DNA of 64,000 nt from JACRCG01 sp964524835 (GTDB lineage Bacteria > Desulfobacterota > Desulfuromonadia > Geobacterales > Pseudopelobacteraceae), in the NCBI GenBank assembly GCA_964524835.1, contig CAZGEG010000001.1, positions 124,001 to 188,000 on the forward strand, written 5' to 3'. Both the position numbers and the translations under genes were made by a program. Shown piece after piece: positions 1-8,611 of the stretch; position 1 is the stretch's first letter, and each line of letters opens with the position of its first letter. The notes beneath the pieces are model-generated. The model saw nothing but the letters and a program-made list of their open reading frames with translations. It searched no databases and was not told where the DNA came from.

Positions 1-3000
1 GCAACTGCTCCGTACCCAGATAGGAAGTTGCATAAAGTTGGATTCTTACAGGCGTAGTTGCAACCGTCCAAGTATAATGATTAATCCACTGCGCCCCGTT
101 CCAGTACCAGGCTTTTGCAACATTTCCTGTTCTTGTCAACCTAAGCTTACCTTTAGTATCGGAACTAAACGTGGTCTGATTGACCTCCGGCAATACTTTA
201 TAAGTATAAGATTGATAGTTATTTCCCTGCCTGCCCACTCTGAAATAGCTACCGTCATCAAAATAAGCGATAAATAATGCATGCGAATTTATATTCGTAA
301 AAGGATTAATCTCAAAATCAACCTGGGTATCAAAATCACCGTCAAGTTGGAAGTTGGAAATTACACCTGAAGAGCTGTTTATTACGCCCGATGTATCCAA
401 TTGAAGTTGTTCTCCGGTATTGCTGGGGAGCACAGCGCCATTATTTGAATAACTTTTCCATCGCTCTCCATTAACAGTCATCCCACTAAAATCATCATCC
501 GGAATAATCCAGTCATTCACCCCGTAGGTATCCACCCCACTGCGCACGCCGGTCTGGAACTCAGCCTGGGTCGTCCAGGTCTTGGTTTTCTGCGCGCCAA
601 GTCCGGTCGTAACCTGCAAATGCAGATTGCCGCCGGTCAGCGGAGTACCGCTGCTGGTCATGGAGCTAAGGCCTGTGATGCTCTCGGTCTGGAGATAATT
701 CTGCTTGTCTGTCTGTACCTGAAGCGACCCTTTCACTCCGCTTATGGTGATTGAATTCGGAGCTATCCCCTCTTTTCCGGTATTGATGTCTTTGTAGTTG
801 ATTACCAGATTGTAGCTGCCATCCACGGCCCCGGAAGGGATAGCAAGGCTGAGAGATAGCGAGGAACCGGCGAGAACGATCCCGGTATTGGTATTCTCGG
901 CAATCAGCGCGGCTTTCGCGTCAAACAGGCTCAAGCGGTACTGAACCGCTGTATCCACGCCGCCACTGTTGGCAATAACCGGATGGATGGTTTCACCAGC
1001 GGTGAAAGTGGTTTGGAGGGGCGACAGGGAGAGAGACGATTCCATGATTGCCAGTTGCGCCGCCTGTGCGGTTGTCGATCCCGACGGCAGGGTGACGGTT
1101 ATGCGGGTGCCATGCTGTCCGGCTGTCATGGATTCCGGAATGGTGAACTGGTAGAGCAGCGCGCTGCTGTTGCCCATGGTCAAAGCCGTCAGGGCCTTTG
1201 TCTCGCTGTACGTTGCGTCCGGCACGGCTGCCATTACTGAAGCGCTCCCAAGATTGAAGCGACCCGTGTTGCGTAACGTGACGGTCAGATTCGCCGCCCC
1301 CCTGATCCGGTGCGAGGCGTCATCGTAGAGAGCAGATACTGACGCTGTATTCGGCAGTGTAATGTCCGTTGCCTGCCCAGGTATCGTTTCGTCGCTCTGC
1401 AGATAGGTCAGCGTGTAGGTGCCGAACTTGAGTGGTGGAATTGAGAGCGATATGGAGATGGTTTTGTTCTCTCCCAAAGCAAGGCTGAAGTTCTGCGTTG
1501 CGCTGGAGACGACCAGCCCGTCAGGGTCCTTCAGGGCCACGGCAAAGGTTCCGGCTGATACCGGAAGAGTTCCGCTGTTGACGAGGTTGAACACCAGAGC
1601 GTTGTCCCCGGCGGTAAAGGCTGCGGGAAGCACGGGCGTTACCGCAATCTGGCTGACGGTGACGTCAAAGTATTTATACGAATTACCGAGCAGCGCACCA
1701 GCGGCGTCAAACACCTCGGTCAAGACAATATAACGCCCACTCTTGGCGGTGGTCGGCAAAAGAAAGCTCTGGGGCTGATCGGTTGCACCATCGGCATCAA
1801 TGGTCACATTCGCGCTTGTCTCAAAGGCATTCGCGCCGGACGGATCGGTTATCAACACATGCAGTGCCGCACCGATTGCCTCTGCTTGCCTGTTGCGGAG
1901 ATTGACGGCGATGTCAACAGAGTCGCCAACCCCATACACCGCTTTGTCAGTCTTGACGGTAAGGTCGAATGTGCCGGACAGCATCATTGACAAGGCAGGA
2001 TTGAAAACCAGTATTCCCCCCGGTTCGAGAATGCCGGCAAAACGGGCGTTGGTGAAAGCAGGATTGCTCAACGCGTTTGCCGTGACGGTTACGGTTCCCG
2101 GAGGAACCGTGTCAAGTGTGTAGGTGCCGTCCGCCGCCGTAACGGTCTGTAGCGGGGCATTTCCGGTTGTCCGGATGGTCACACCGGCAAAAGGAGCATC
2201 GGCGCCCACTTTTTGCGCTGTTCCCTGAATAGTTGCGGGAAGCTCGGTCACGCCAAGGGGAAGCTTACCGACATTGCCGACGACGCCGACACGTATCGTC
2301 GTGCTCAGGGTGCGCGAGGTGTAGCCGCCGAGGGCAAGGTTAAACCGCTGGAGGCCTGGAGGAATAGAGTTAAGAGTGAAGGCGCCGCTGCTGTCCGTAG
2401 TAGCTGTTATGCTGGAGTCGCTGGTCAGAGTCACGGCGACACCTGCCAGCGGCAAGCTGGTGGCAGCATCGATCACCGTACCGGTGAGGCTTCCCGTGGT
2501 TACCCGTTGTGACAAAGAGATATCCATGGTCTGAAGCCACGCAGATGAGCCCATAGTAAATGACTTACCAACGTAACCGTCAGCAGTGAATTTGATAGTG
2601 AATTGCTCATGAGAAGGGATATCGGCAATAGCATAAGTTCCGGATGCATCTGTCCGCCCGCTGAAATCTTTCCCCTGAAATGTCACTTCCGCTCCCGGTA
2701 TCGGAGCACCGGTTGAAGCATCGGTGATTTTACCGGTCAGGGTCATCACTATGGACATATCCAGACGAATCGTTCCCAGATCGGTGATGCTACCGGGAGT
2801 TATCACTACCCGGAAGGTTTGGAAGTTGAACATGCCGACGATTACCTGGTAGGTGCCGGGGGCAAGGTTGGGGATGGAGAAGTAGCCGCCCCCTTCGGGT
2901 TCAACAGGAACCTCGCCTATTCCCGGCACGATTACCCGTACCCCTTTCTCCTCCGGCAGATGCCCCATCGGTACGCCCCAGTAGCTGTCAACGACCCGGC

Positions 3001-4402
3001 CAACCAGGGTGCCGGTGGTGACCTGCGACGCTGTGGTGCCCATCCGGGGGGAGAAGGTGAGCGTTGTTCTGGCGTAGACGGTGCCGTTTGCAGTGACGGT
3101 CTGGAAGCCGGTTTTTGCGGCGCTGATGGTCACAGTGCCGGGGGTGACGTAGGTGAAAGAGTACGTTCCGTCAGCACCGGTGGTGGCGCTGCCGCTCCAG
3201 GCGCCGGTGACGGTTATGGCGACATCGGACAGAGGTTTGCCGGTGGAGTCCATGATTGTTCCGGCGATGGCGCCGGTAGTATAACTGGAGGTCATCGGCA
3301 CGTTGCCGAGACTGGCGGTCGTATCGACCACGACGGTGGCGGTTGCATTGGTTGCGGCATAGCCGGACAGGGAGAAGTTGACCTTCTGTGCGCCTGCCGG
3401 GATGTCGGACAGGGTGAAGTTGCCGGATGAATCGGTGGTGGTGTTGATCAGTTGGTTGCTGTCAAGGACGACGGCTACTCCAGCCACTTTCTGTCCGGTT
3501 ACTTTGTCGATAACCGTGCCGGTGATCTTGCCTCCCGCAGGTGGGGGCGGTGGAGGGGATGGTCTGTTTTCCGAGAGGTAGAGGGCTTTCAGAGCCAGTG
3601 CAGTTAAATATGGATCGTCGTTCCATGAGCCGTTGCCGGATTGGGTTGTGGTGAGGTAATTTATCGCGCTTCCCAACGCCGCGTAGTCTGTGGATACCGC
3701 CACGAGGGCCGAATATGCCAAAGCGGTTTCGTAGACACTCCCGAATCCGTCGTTCTCCGGGTTCTGATGGGCGAGGAGGTAGCTTGTGGCTTTGTTTACT
3801 GCAGTGGCGATGGTGGTCATCTGGGGGAACTGCTGGAGCGTGGCGGAGACGATGGCGGTCATGTAGACATTGCTGTCATCTCCGGAACTGAAACCCCAGC
3901 CGCCGTCAGGATTCTGGCTTCCGGTCATATATGCGAGAGCGGGGTTGATGGTTGTGAGGTCGTTGAAGTTAGCTGCTTTGAGGGCCTGGAGGGCAGAGGC
4001 GGTGTCGAGGGGATTCGTCTCGTACCCGGCGTCACCACCCCAACCGCCCTTGGTCAAATCCGCAGAAGTTATCAACAAGCTTACATTGGCAAGATTGAGA
4101 GCATGAAGTCTTTGGGCGATATAGTCAACGGATAGAGGCGTCTGCGACTGCAACCAGGAAACGCCGGAGGTGTAAGATGTCCCGGCGGTCTGATTCAGTA
4201 GCTTCAGGGTTTCCAGAACGGAAACAGTAGCGGCAGTTGTCTCAACTTGTGAAGTGCTGGTATTCCAAGTGCCATCTGGGTTTTGGGATGAGGTTAGGTA
4301 GCTGAGGCCAGTGGATATCTGGGGGAGTTGGGCCTGAGCAATCGCAGCAAAAACTAGAAAGTACATTGCTGCGCTAATGATGATCAAATTACGTTTGAAC
4401 AT
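1..4402 (-). CDS. Giant secreted repeat protein: cyclase-like repeats, carboxypeptidase-regulatory-like and CARDB-like domains (partial)
   Basis: Starts at ATG 4402 behind a GGAGGGG ribosome site and stays open for 1467 codons to the left edge, so the C-terminus is outside the window. Residues 1-24 are a signal peptide ending AIAQA. Residues about 25-270 hold repeats of the prenyltransferase/squalene-oxidase type (GTWN, GGWG, GGWGF, DGFGS, GSWND, each followed by an alanine/leucine-rich helix). A run of prolines near 282 leads to six carboxypeptidase-regulatory-like beta domains spaced about 85 residues (near 290, 377, 462, 554, 640, 724), then CARDB/Ig-like domains (about 810-1280) and the start of a concanavalin-like domain near 1294. 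It looks like an extracellular adhesin or matrix protein. It lies downstream of the transglutaminase-like gene in the same direction. Function is inferred from architecture only. Confidence 0.85.
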   Translation of the reverse strand, partial: MFKRNLIIISAAMYFLVFAAIAQAQLPQISTGLSYLTSSQNPDGTWNTSTSQVETTAATVSVLETLKLLNQTAGTSYTSGVSWLQSQTPLSVDYIAQRLHALNLANVSLLITSADLTKGGWGGDAGYETNPLDTASALQALKAANFNDLTTINPALAYMTGSQNPDGGWGFSSGDDSNVYMTAIVSATLQQFPQMTTIATAVNKATSYLLAHQNPENDGFGSVYETALAYSALVAVSTDYAALGSAINYLTTTQSGNGSWNDDPYLTALALKALYLSENRPSPPPPPPAGGKITGTVIDKVTGQKVAGVAVVLDSNQLINTTTDSSGNFTLSDIPAGAQKVNFSLSGYAATNATATVVVDTTASLGNVPMTSSYTTGAIAGTIMDSTGKPLSDVAITVTGAWSGSATTGADGTYSFTYVTPGTVTISAAKTGFQTVTANGTVYARTTLTFSPRMGTTASQVTTGTLVGRVVDSYWGVPMGHLPEEKGVRVIVPGIGEVPVEPEGGGYFSIPNLAPGTYQVIVGMFNFQTFRVVITPGSITDLGTIRLDMSIVMTLTGKITDASTGAPIPGAEVTFQGKDFSGRTDASGTYAIADIPSHEQFTIKFTADGYVGKSFTMGSSAWLQTMDISLSQRVTTGSLTGTVIDAATSLPLAGVAVTLTSDSSITATTDSSGAFTLNSIPPGLQRFNLALGGYTSRTLSTTIRVGVVGNVGKLPLGVTELPATIQGTAQKVGADAPFAGVTIRTTGNAPLQTVTAADGTYTLDTVPPGTVTVTANALSNPAFTNARFAGILEPGGILVFNPALSMMLSGTFDLTVKTDKAVYGVGDSVDIAVNLRNRQAEAIGAALHVLITDPSGANAFETSANVTIDADGATDQPQSFLLPTTAKSGRYIVLTEVFDAAGALLGNSYKYFDVTVSQIAVTPVLPAAFTAGDNALVFNLVNSGTLPVSAGTFAVALKDPDGLVVSSATQNFSLALGENKTISISLSIPPLKFGTYTLTYLQSDETIPGQATDITLPNTASVSALYDDASHRIRGAANLTVTLRNTGRFNLGSASVMAAVPDATYSETKALTALTMGNSSALLYQFTIPESMTAGQHGTRITVTLPSGSTTAQAAQLAIMESSLSLSPLQTTFTAGETIHPVIANSGGVDTAVQYRLSLFDAKAALIAENTNTGIVLAGSSLSLSLAIPSGAVDGSYNLVINYKDINTGKEGIAPNSITISGVKGSLQVQTDKQNYLQTESITGLSSMTSSGTPLTGGNLHLQVTTGLGAQKTKTWTTQAEFQTGVRSGVDTYGVNDWIIPDDDFSGMTVNGERWKSYSNNGAVLPSNTGEQLQLDTSGVINSSSGVISNFQLDGDFDTQVDFEINPFTNINSHALFIAYFDDGSYFRVGRQGNNYQSYTYKVLPEVNQTTFSSDTKGKLRLTRTGNVAKAWYWNGAQWINHYTWTVATTPVRIQLYATSYLGTEQL

Positions 4403-4423
4403 ATCCCCTCCGGATTACAATAA

Positions 4424-4455
4424 ATAAAAAAATCGTTGCCATTTATGGGTGGCAG
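4424..4455 (-). terminator. Weak intrinsic terminator or attenuator between two surface-locus genes
   Basis: On the minus strand a 5-bp stem TGCCA/TGGCA is followed within four bases by seven T. It sits after the 146-aa membrane protein gene and just ahead of the ribosome site of the giant surface protein, so it could end the upstream transcript or reduce read-through. Confidence 0.4.
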
Positions 4456-4494
4456 CCGGACAATTATTAACGTCTCAACAAGAGACCGCCTGAT

Positions 4495-4935
4495 TTACTT
4501 GTTTTGTAACTTGCTATTAATTATTTCGATTATTTGCAGGTTTGTTTTATTTTCTAGCGGATGCCAAAAACTGAAATCACCTCTACAGGTTCGAATAAGT
4601 AGAGGTCCATTTTTGTTATCAAGCAGCTTGACATCAATTATATCGTGCCACTTGAGATCATCTTCTGTTTTCCTGATATTGAATATATTTATTATGTTCG
4701 GTAGGCTGAGTTTAATGCCATCATCTGAAACAACTAAAACCTGTTGTAGTTTAATCGAATAGAATTTGCCCATATACACATTCCCTACGATAGCTAATAT
4801 CATTAATGAAAATAGCCAATATTGTTTATGTTCTGCGAAATAAAAACCTAAACTGACAGCTATAACGTAAATACATATTATTAAGGCAAGTACCTTTAAG
4901 TATGTTTTGTGTTGTATCGTAAAGTTAGTCGTCAT
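4495..4935 (-). CDS. Small membrane protein with PH-like C-terminal half
   Basis: 146 aa. Two hydrophobic helices (about 13-33 and 38-56) are followed by a beta-rich soluble half of about 90 residues that reads like a bacterial PH-type domain (short strands, ending in a helix with the signature INSKL). Its ATG lies two bases past the TAA of the 1018-aa transglutaminase-like gene, so the two are almost certainly co-transcribed and coupled. I do not recognise a named family. Base composition is more AT-rich than in the housekeeping genes. A helper for membrane placement of its partner is only a guess. Confidence 0.7.
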   Translation of the reverse strand: MTTNFTIQHKTYLKVLALIICIYVIAVSLGFYFAEHKQYWLFSLMILAIVGNVYMGKFYSIKLQQVLVVSDDGIKLSLPNIINIFNIRKTEDDLKWHDIIDVKLLDNKNGPLLIRTCRGDFSFWHPLENKTNLQIIEIINSKLQNK

Positions 4936-4937
4936 TA

Positions 4938-7900
4938 TTAAGCAACCTCCTGTTCTCTCGAGAATATCTTGTTTTCAGAATACAATGCAGAAATTGAAAG
5001 AGCAAATACAGTCAATAATACGGCTGTGATTATAACTGCGGCTGGTATTAAACCTATTGGTGAGAACATGAAACCAGAAAGTATTGGTAACGACAAGACA
5101 GCGCCTGCACCCATTCCAGCAAAAACCCCTAAGAATTCTTTTGCAGGGTTTATGTCGACAGAACCTTTTTGAATTAAGCTCTGTAAAGCACTATTAGTAA
5201 TATTGAATACTGACAATATTAATCCTACGAAAAAAGCCCCACCCATTAGGCCACTAAAGAAGGCTGCAAAGAACAGAATCCCCCATAATGCACCAAATGC
5301 AACATCAATTAACTGTGCCCCACTCAACCCTGAACTGATCATATATGCTCCAGCTCCGGTCTCTGGATTGATAATAATGTATCCACAACCATTCCAACCC
5401 TTAAAGTTGATGTTTGTTTTCGAGACGGTGACTATCTTTCCGGCATTGACAGCATTCAGGATGTCTGTTTTCACTTCCTGGCTGACTTGGAGTTGCGGCA
5501 GCGTTGTATTCATATTGGTTTGATTGATGGTGTAAATCGGAATGCCTTGATCGTTAGCAATCTTGAGCGCTTTGACTGTGCTAATGCCTTCTACCGGATT
5601 ATCTGCTGTTGAGAAAAGTTGTTCCGGGACTTTATGCTCCAAAGCCGACGACGTCATTCCGCTGCTGAGCATGTACTGCTTTACGGTTTCGTTGTTACCA
5701 TCCTTTGCCTTCACCACTTGCATCAAATAATCCGCATCCATGTTAAGCCCGCCAGCTTGTATTAATCTAGGTATGCCCCACAGGGTAAGCACTCTTAGCT
5801 TGGTAGCAAAGATAGTCTCCGACGGCAGAGTGATCGCATTGACGTTCATGGTTTTTGCAGTAATGTAGTTCATGATGCCAAGCTCGGCATGGTAGACGAG
5901 AGCCGTTGTGTTGAGCAGATCGCCAATAAGATCGTCCTTGGTGAGCCCAGCAAAGTCGTTGTTCTGAAGCTTTGCTTTTGTCGCCTCCAGCTTGGCTTTC
6001 AATGCAGTCAACTGCTCCTGGCTGATCCTCCCCAGATTAAGCCCGATTGCCTGGTACACGCCGGCGTCGATGTAGTTGGTTACCTGACTCGTGCCGTACG
6101 ACGGGTCGGAGAAGGTCATGGTGAAAATATTTGTTCCGCCCAATCCCACCGGCGCACCGGTGGCTACTACCTGCCCGTCGATGCGCAATTCCGGTTTTAC
6201 GTTGATGAGATAGGCTGGGAGTTGGGACGGCAGTTCACTTGGTTGAATCGGCGTGCCGTCCGCGTGGGGCGTGGGAAGATAGGCATTGATAATCGCTTCG
6301 TCCTGTGCTGTTGCCGGGGAGTAACTGAGTGTTATCTTCTTGCCCGCCAGTTCTGCCAAGCTTTTGCTGATGCTCAGAGAATTGTCCACTGCAACAGGGG
6401 CGTCGGGATCAAAGAAAGAGAGATCAACGGTTTCATTTTTGACGTTGAAAGAGAGTTTGTGTCGAAGAGAATCGGGAATGGTGGCAAAGGTAGCTCCCTT
6501 GACGGCGGTCTGGTACGGCAGGGTGCCGAGCAGATGGGGGTATTCTTTTTTGACGATCTCCTTTTTGCCGAGAACATCGCCAACCGTGGCGTTGGGGTAA
6601 TTCTGCTGAATGTAGCTCTGCACCCGCGTCTGGTAGTCCTGCATGGTCTGCTGGGTGAGGAGAGAGTTGACGCCGGTGACGTACCCTTGGGCCTCGTTGA
6701 CAGTGGCGGTGGACTGTATCTGTGTCAGAAATGATTGGGCGTCAAAAGGAACGGCACTTTTGATGTCGATGCCCTGGGTAAAGGTGTTCTGCTTGTAGCT
6801 GGGATCGAGACTGATCCAGGTGTCACCTTTTCCCTGCTTGTGCTTTGCTCCACGCGAGGGGATGTAATCAATGAAAGCTTCAACCCAGACATGCTCAAGG
6901 CGTGCATGAGTAACCTTGCCCCCTTCGGTCAGGGCTTTGGTCGGAATGCCGCCGCTGGACAAGAAGTCCAGGGCCGACATGGGATCGGTAAAGTCGCCGG
7001 CCCAGTTCATGACCTTGTCGATAGGTAGTACGATGGTTCCAGTTACGTAGTGAGCGTGGATACCGGCAGCACGCAGCAGCGCAATCAGCAACGAGGCGGT
7101 GTCGAATGCATTCCCTTGCTTGGTGAGCAGCGTCATCTGCGCGCCCTGGATGCTGCCCCAGGTGGGGACGAACTCGATGTTGTTTCTGACCCATTCGTAA
7201 ATCTTGACCGGATTATTGCCCAGCTCCAGTGCCTTGGCCCTGATCTCCGGGGTGAACTGAACTTCTACCGTTTCTGCCAGATCATCGGCGACAGGAGATA
7301 CTGCGTTGATGCTGCTGGAGGCGAGCAGACCGGCCAGCGATCCGGCAGAGGCCACCTGAATCCTCTTTGCGCTTTTCCAGGCATGTTTGTCCTTCTTGAT
7401 ATCCTTTTCAAACTCTTCCTTCTTCATCCTCGGTTCACGCTTCTGCGCTTTCGGTTGCCGGTGGGGGAGATTGTTCGGATCGAGTTTCTGGTGGCGTGAC
7501 GGTGCCTTCACTCGTTTCAGGTGCTTGCCGACTTTCTCAATTTCTACCTCTGCATCCTTGTTGTCCTTCGCCTTCTCAACCCGCTCGATATTCCCCTTCA
7601 GCTCGGCCAGGTTGTCGTCGTAATGTTTGACGAACTTACGATGCCGCTCCATGATCTCAGGTGAAAGTTTGGCGCCTTTAAGCTTCTTCTCCGTCTCGGC
7701 GAACTGCTTGCGGATATCGACATCGAGCGCTTCTATCTCGGCCTTGCCAGCCTTCAGCCGCTGCCGCTTCTTGTCAACATCGCCCTTCGGATCGGCAAGG
7801 GTTTCTTCCAGATCACCGGTCAGCTTGGCAAAGCGTTCTTCCGGCCCGTCGGCCTGTTTCTTAGCTGCTTCTGCAACTTTCCCCTTCTTCGCGGAATCAA

Positions 7901-7994
7901 CCGCCGCATGGGCGATGCTGAATACGCCGCCGGAGGTCCAGGTGAAGAAGAACAATACAACCGCCGCTACTATTTTTGAGTGTTTGTGAAACAT
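4938..7994 (-). CDS. Membrane-anchored transglutaminase-like protein lacking the catalytic cysteine
   Basis: 1018 aa. Residues 1-31 form a signal or anchor segment. Residues about 34-210 are lysine/glutamate-rich and likely coiled coil. The transglutaminase-like core lies about 265-400: the motif that normally carries the nucleophile reads GNAFDTASLL (near 295), with alanine where active enzymes have cysteine, while the histidine (LEHVWVEA, near 366) and aspartate (ISLDPSY, near 394) remain. Near 870 the segment PETGAGAYMISSG resembles transglutaminase-like proteins often encoded beside RHS/YD-repeat proteins (memory, not searched). The last 130 residues contain several hydrophobic helices. 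The gene is first in its transcript and has a riboswitch leader. Binding or scaffolding rather than cross-linking is inferred. Confidence 0.8.
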   Translation of the reverse strand: MFHKHSKIVAAVVLFFFTWTSGGVFSIAHAAVDSAKKGKVAEAAKKQADGPEERFAKLTGDLEETLADPKGDVDKKRQRLKAGKAEIEALDVDIRKQFAETEKKLKGAKLSPEIMERHRKFVKHYDDNLAELKGNIERVEKAKDNKDAEVEIEKVGKHLKRVKAPSRHQKLDPNNLPHRQPKAQKREPRMKKEEFEKDIKKDKHAWKSAKRIQVASAGSLAGLLASSSINAVSPVADDLAETVEVQFTPEIRAKALELGNNPVKIYEWVRNNIEFVPTWGSIQGAQMTLLTKQGNAFDTASLLIALLRAAGIHAHYVTGTIVLPIDKVMNWAGDFTDPMSALDFLSSGGIPTKALTEGGKVTHARLEHVWVEAFIDYIPSRGAKHKQGKGDTWISLDPSYKQNTFTQGIDIKSAVPFDAQSFLTQIQSTATVNEAQGYVTGVNSLLTQQTMQDYQTRVQSYIQQNYPNATVGDVLGKKEIVKKEYPHLLGTLPYQTAVKGATFATIPDSLRHKLSFNVKNETVDLSFFDPDAPVAVDNSLSISKSLAELAGKKITLSYSPATAQDEAIINAYLPTPHADGTPIQPSELPSQLPAYLINVKPELRIDGQVVATGAPVGLGGTNIFTMTFSDPSYGTSQVTNYIDAGVYQAIGLNLGRISQEQLTALKAKLEATKAKLQNNDFAGLTKDDLIGDLLNTTALVYHAELGIMNYITAKTMNVNAITLPSETIFATKLRVLTLWGIPRLIQAGGLNMDADYLMQVVKAKDGNNETVKQYMLSSGMTSSALEHKVPEQLFSTADNPVEGISTVKALKIANDQGIPIYTINQTNMNTTLPQLQVSQEVKTDILNAVNAGKIVTVSKTNINFKGWNGCGYIIINPETGAGAYMISSGLSGAQLIDVAFGALWGILFFAAFFSGLMGGAFFVGLILSVFNITNSALQSLIQKGSVDINPAKEFLGVFAGMGAGAVLSLPILSGFMFSPIGLIPAAVIITAVLLTVFALSISALYSENKIFSREQEVA

Positions 7995-8051
7995 CTACCC
8001 CTCCGAATTGTTAATCTGAGATTACAATTAGTCTTTATCTTTACTTTGGAC

Positions 8052-8092
8052 AAAAAAATACCCGCCACAATCAAAAGATACGAAATGGCGGG
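8052..8092 (-). terminator. Riboswitch expression platform: intrinsic terminator
   Basis: Minus strand: CCCGCCA (8092-8086) pairs with TGGCGGG (8067-8061), followed directly by TATTTTTTT. The 5' arm continues into GCCATTTCG (8089-8081), which is perfectly complementary over nine bases to CGAAATGGC at the 3' end of the aptamer (8114-8106). That gives a competing antiterminator helix. Confidence 0.85.
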
Positions 8093-8106
8093 TTAATTTA
8101 CATTTG

Positions 8107-8185
8107 CCATTTCGACAGCCCCTCTATCCTTGCAGGACAGGTAGCTTTGCGTCACACGGTTACCCGGGCTTTGCCTATTCGATGG
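8107..8185 (-). promoter_or_regulatory. GEMM-I (cyclic dinucleotide) riboswitch aptamer
   Basis: Minus strand carries the GEMM-I hallmarks in order: GGCAAAGCC, a small hairpin CGG-GUAA-CCG with a GNRA tetraloop, the conserved GACGCAAAGC joint, a second hairpin UGUCCU-GCA-AGGAUA, and the closing GGGGCUGUCG. GGCA pairs with UGUC and GCC with GGC to make P1; CCAU/AUGG can extend it. The base before GCAAA is G, which I recall favours c-di-GMP over cGAMP, but this is uncertain. The AUGG extension shares bases with the antiterminator, so ligand binding would be expected to favour termination. Confidence 0.85.
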
Positions 8186-8208
8186 AAATTATTTGCAACT
8201 ACTTTCTA

Positions 8209-8226
8209 GAGCACACACAGTGCCAA
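8209..8226 (-). promoter_or_regulatory. Candidate sigma-54 promoter
   Basis: Minus-strand TTGGCACTGTGTGTGCTC has the invariant GG (8224-8223) and GC (8212-8211) separated by exactly ten bases; the -24 element TTGGCAC is perfect and the -12 element has one mismatch. The predicted start near 8200 lies about 15 bases before the riboswitch, which fits a short leader. Confidence 0.7.
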
Positions 8227-8333
8227 AACTACAACCTACCCAGTATTTGCATTTTGCTACATACAATCAGTTAGTTACACATGTCTACAGTTCCAGCTGC
8301 ATACAAAAGCACACCAACGGTATTCAATGACAT

Positions 8334-8351
8334 GTGTAAACTTTTTTACAC
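8334..8351 (-). promoter_or_regulatory. Palindromic site 3 (candidate activator-binding site)
   Basis: 18 bases, GTGTAAAAAAGTTTACAC on the minus strand: inverted GTGTAAA and TTTACAC with a 4-base spacer. It is identical to the site at 8404-8421 and lies about 140 bases upstream of the predicted start, in the range used by sigma-54 enhancer-binding proteins. Confidence 0.6.
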
Positions 8352-8403
8352 CTCCACTGAGTACCTGCCTGCAAATGCCCTTTTGATGCAGGTTTACATA
8401 AAA

Positions 8404-8440
8404 GTGTAAACTTTTTTACACATTGTAAAAAACTTTACAC
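8404..8440 (-). promoter_or_regulatory. Tandem palindromic sites 1 and 2
   Basis: Two 18-base sites with 19-base centre spacing. On the minus strand 8440-8423 reads GTGTAAAGTTTTTTACAA and 8421-8404 reads GTGTAAAAAAGTTTACAC. Centres about two helical turns apart suggest cooperative dimers of one regulator. They lie 200-240 bases upstream of the predicted sigma-54 start. Confidence 0.6.
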
Positions 8441-8611
8441 TTTATTAGGACGCAAGAACCTTGAAGGGGCACGACACAGCCAGCTGCAGCGTAAAAATCA
8501 GAAGGAGAAGTTTTTTGAATTTACGAGGTTATTTTGGATGATTCACAGGATAAATCACTTTTTTCACTAATCCCCGAAGCAGCTGCACCGGCCAATCAGG
8601 TGCACTCCCCC

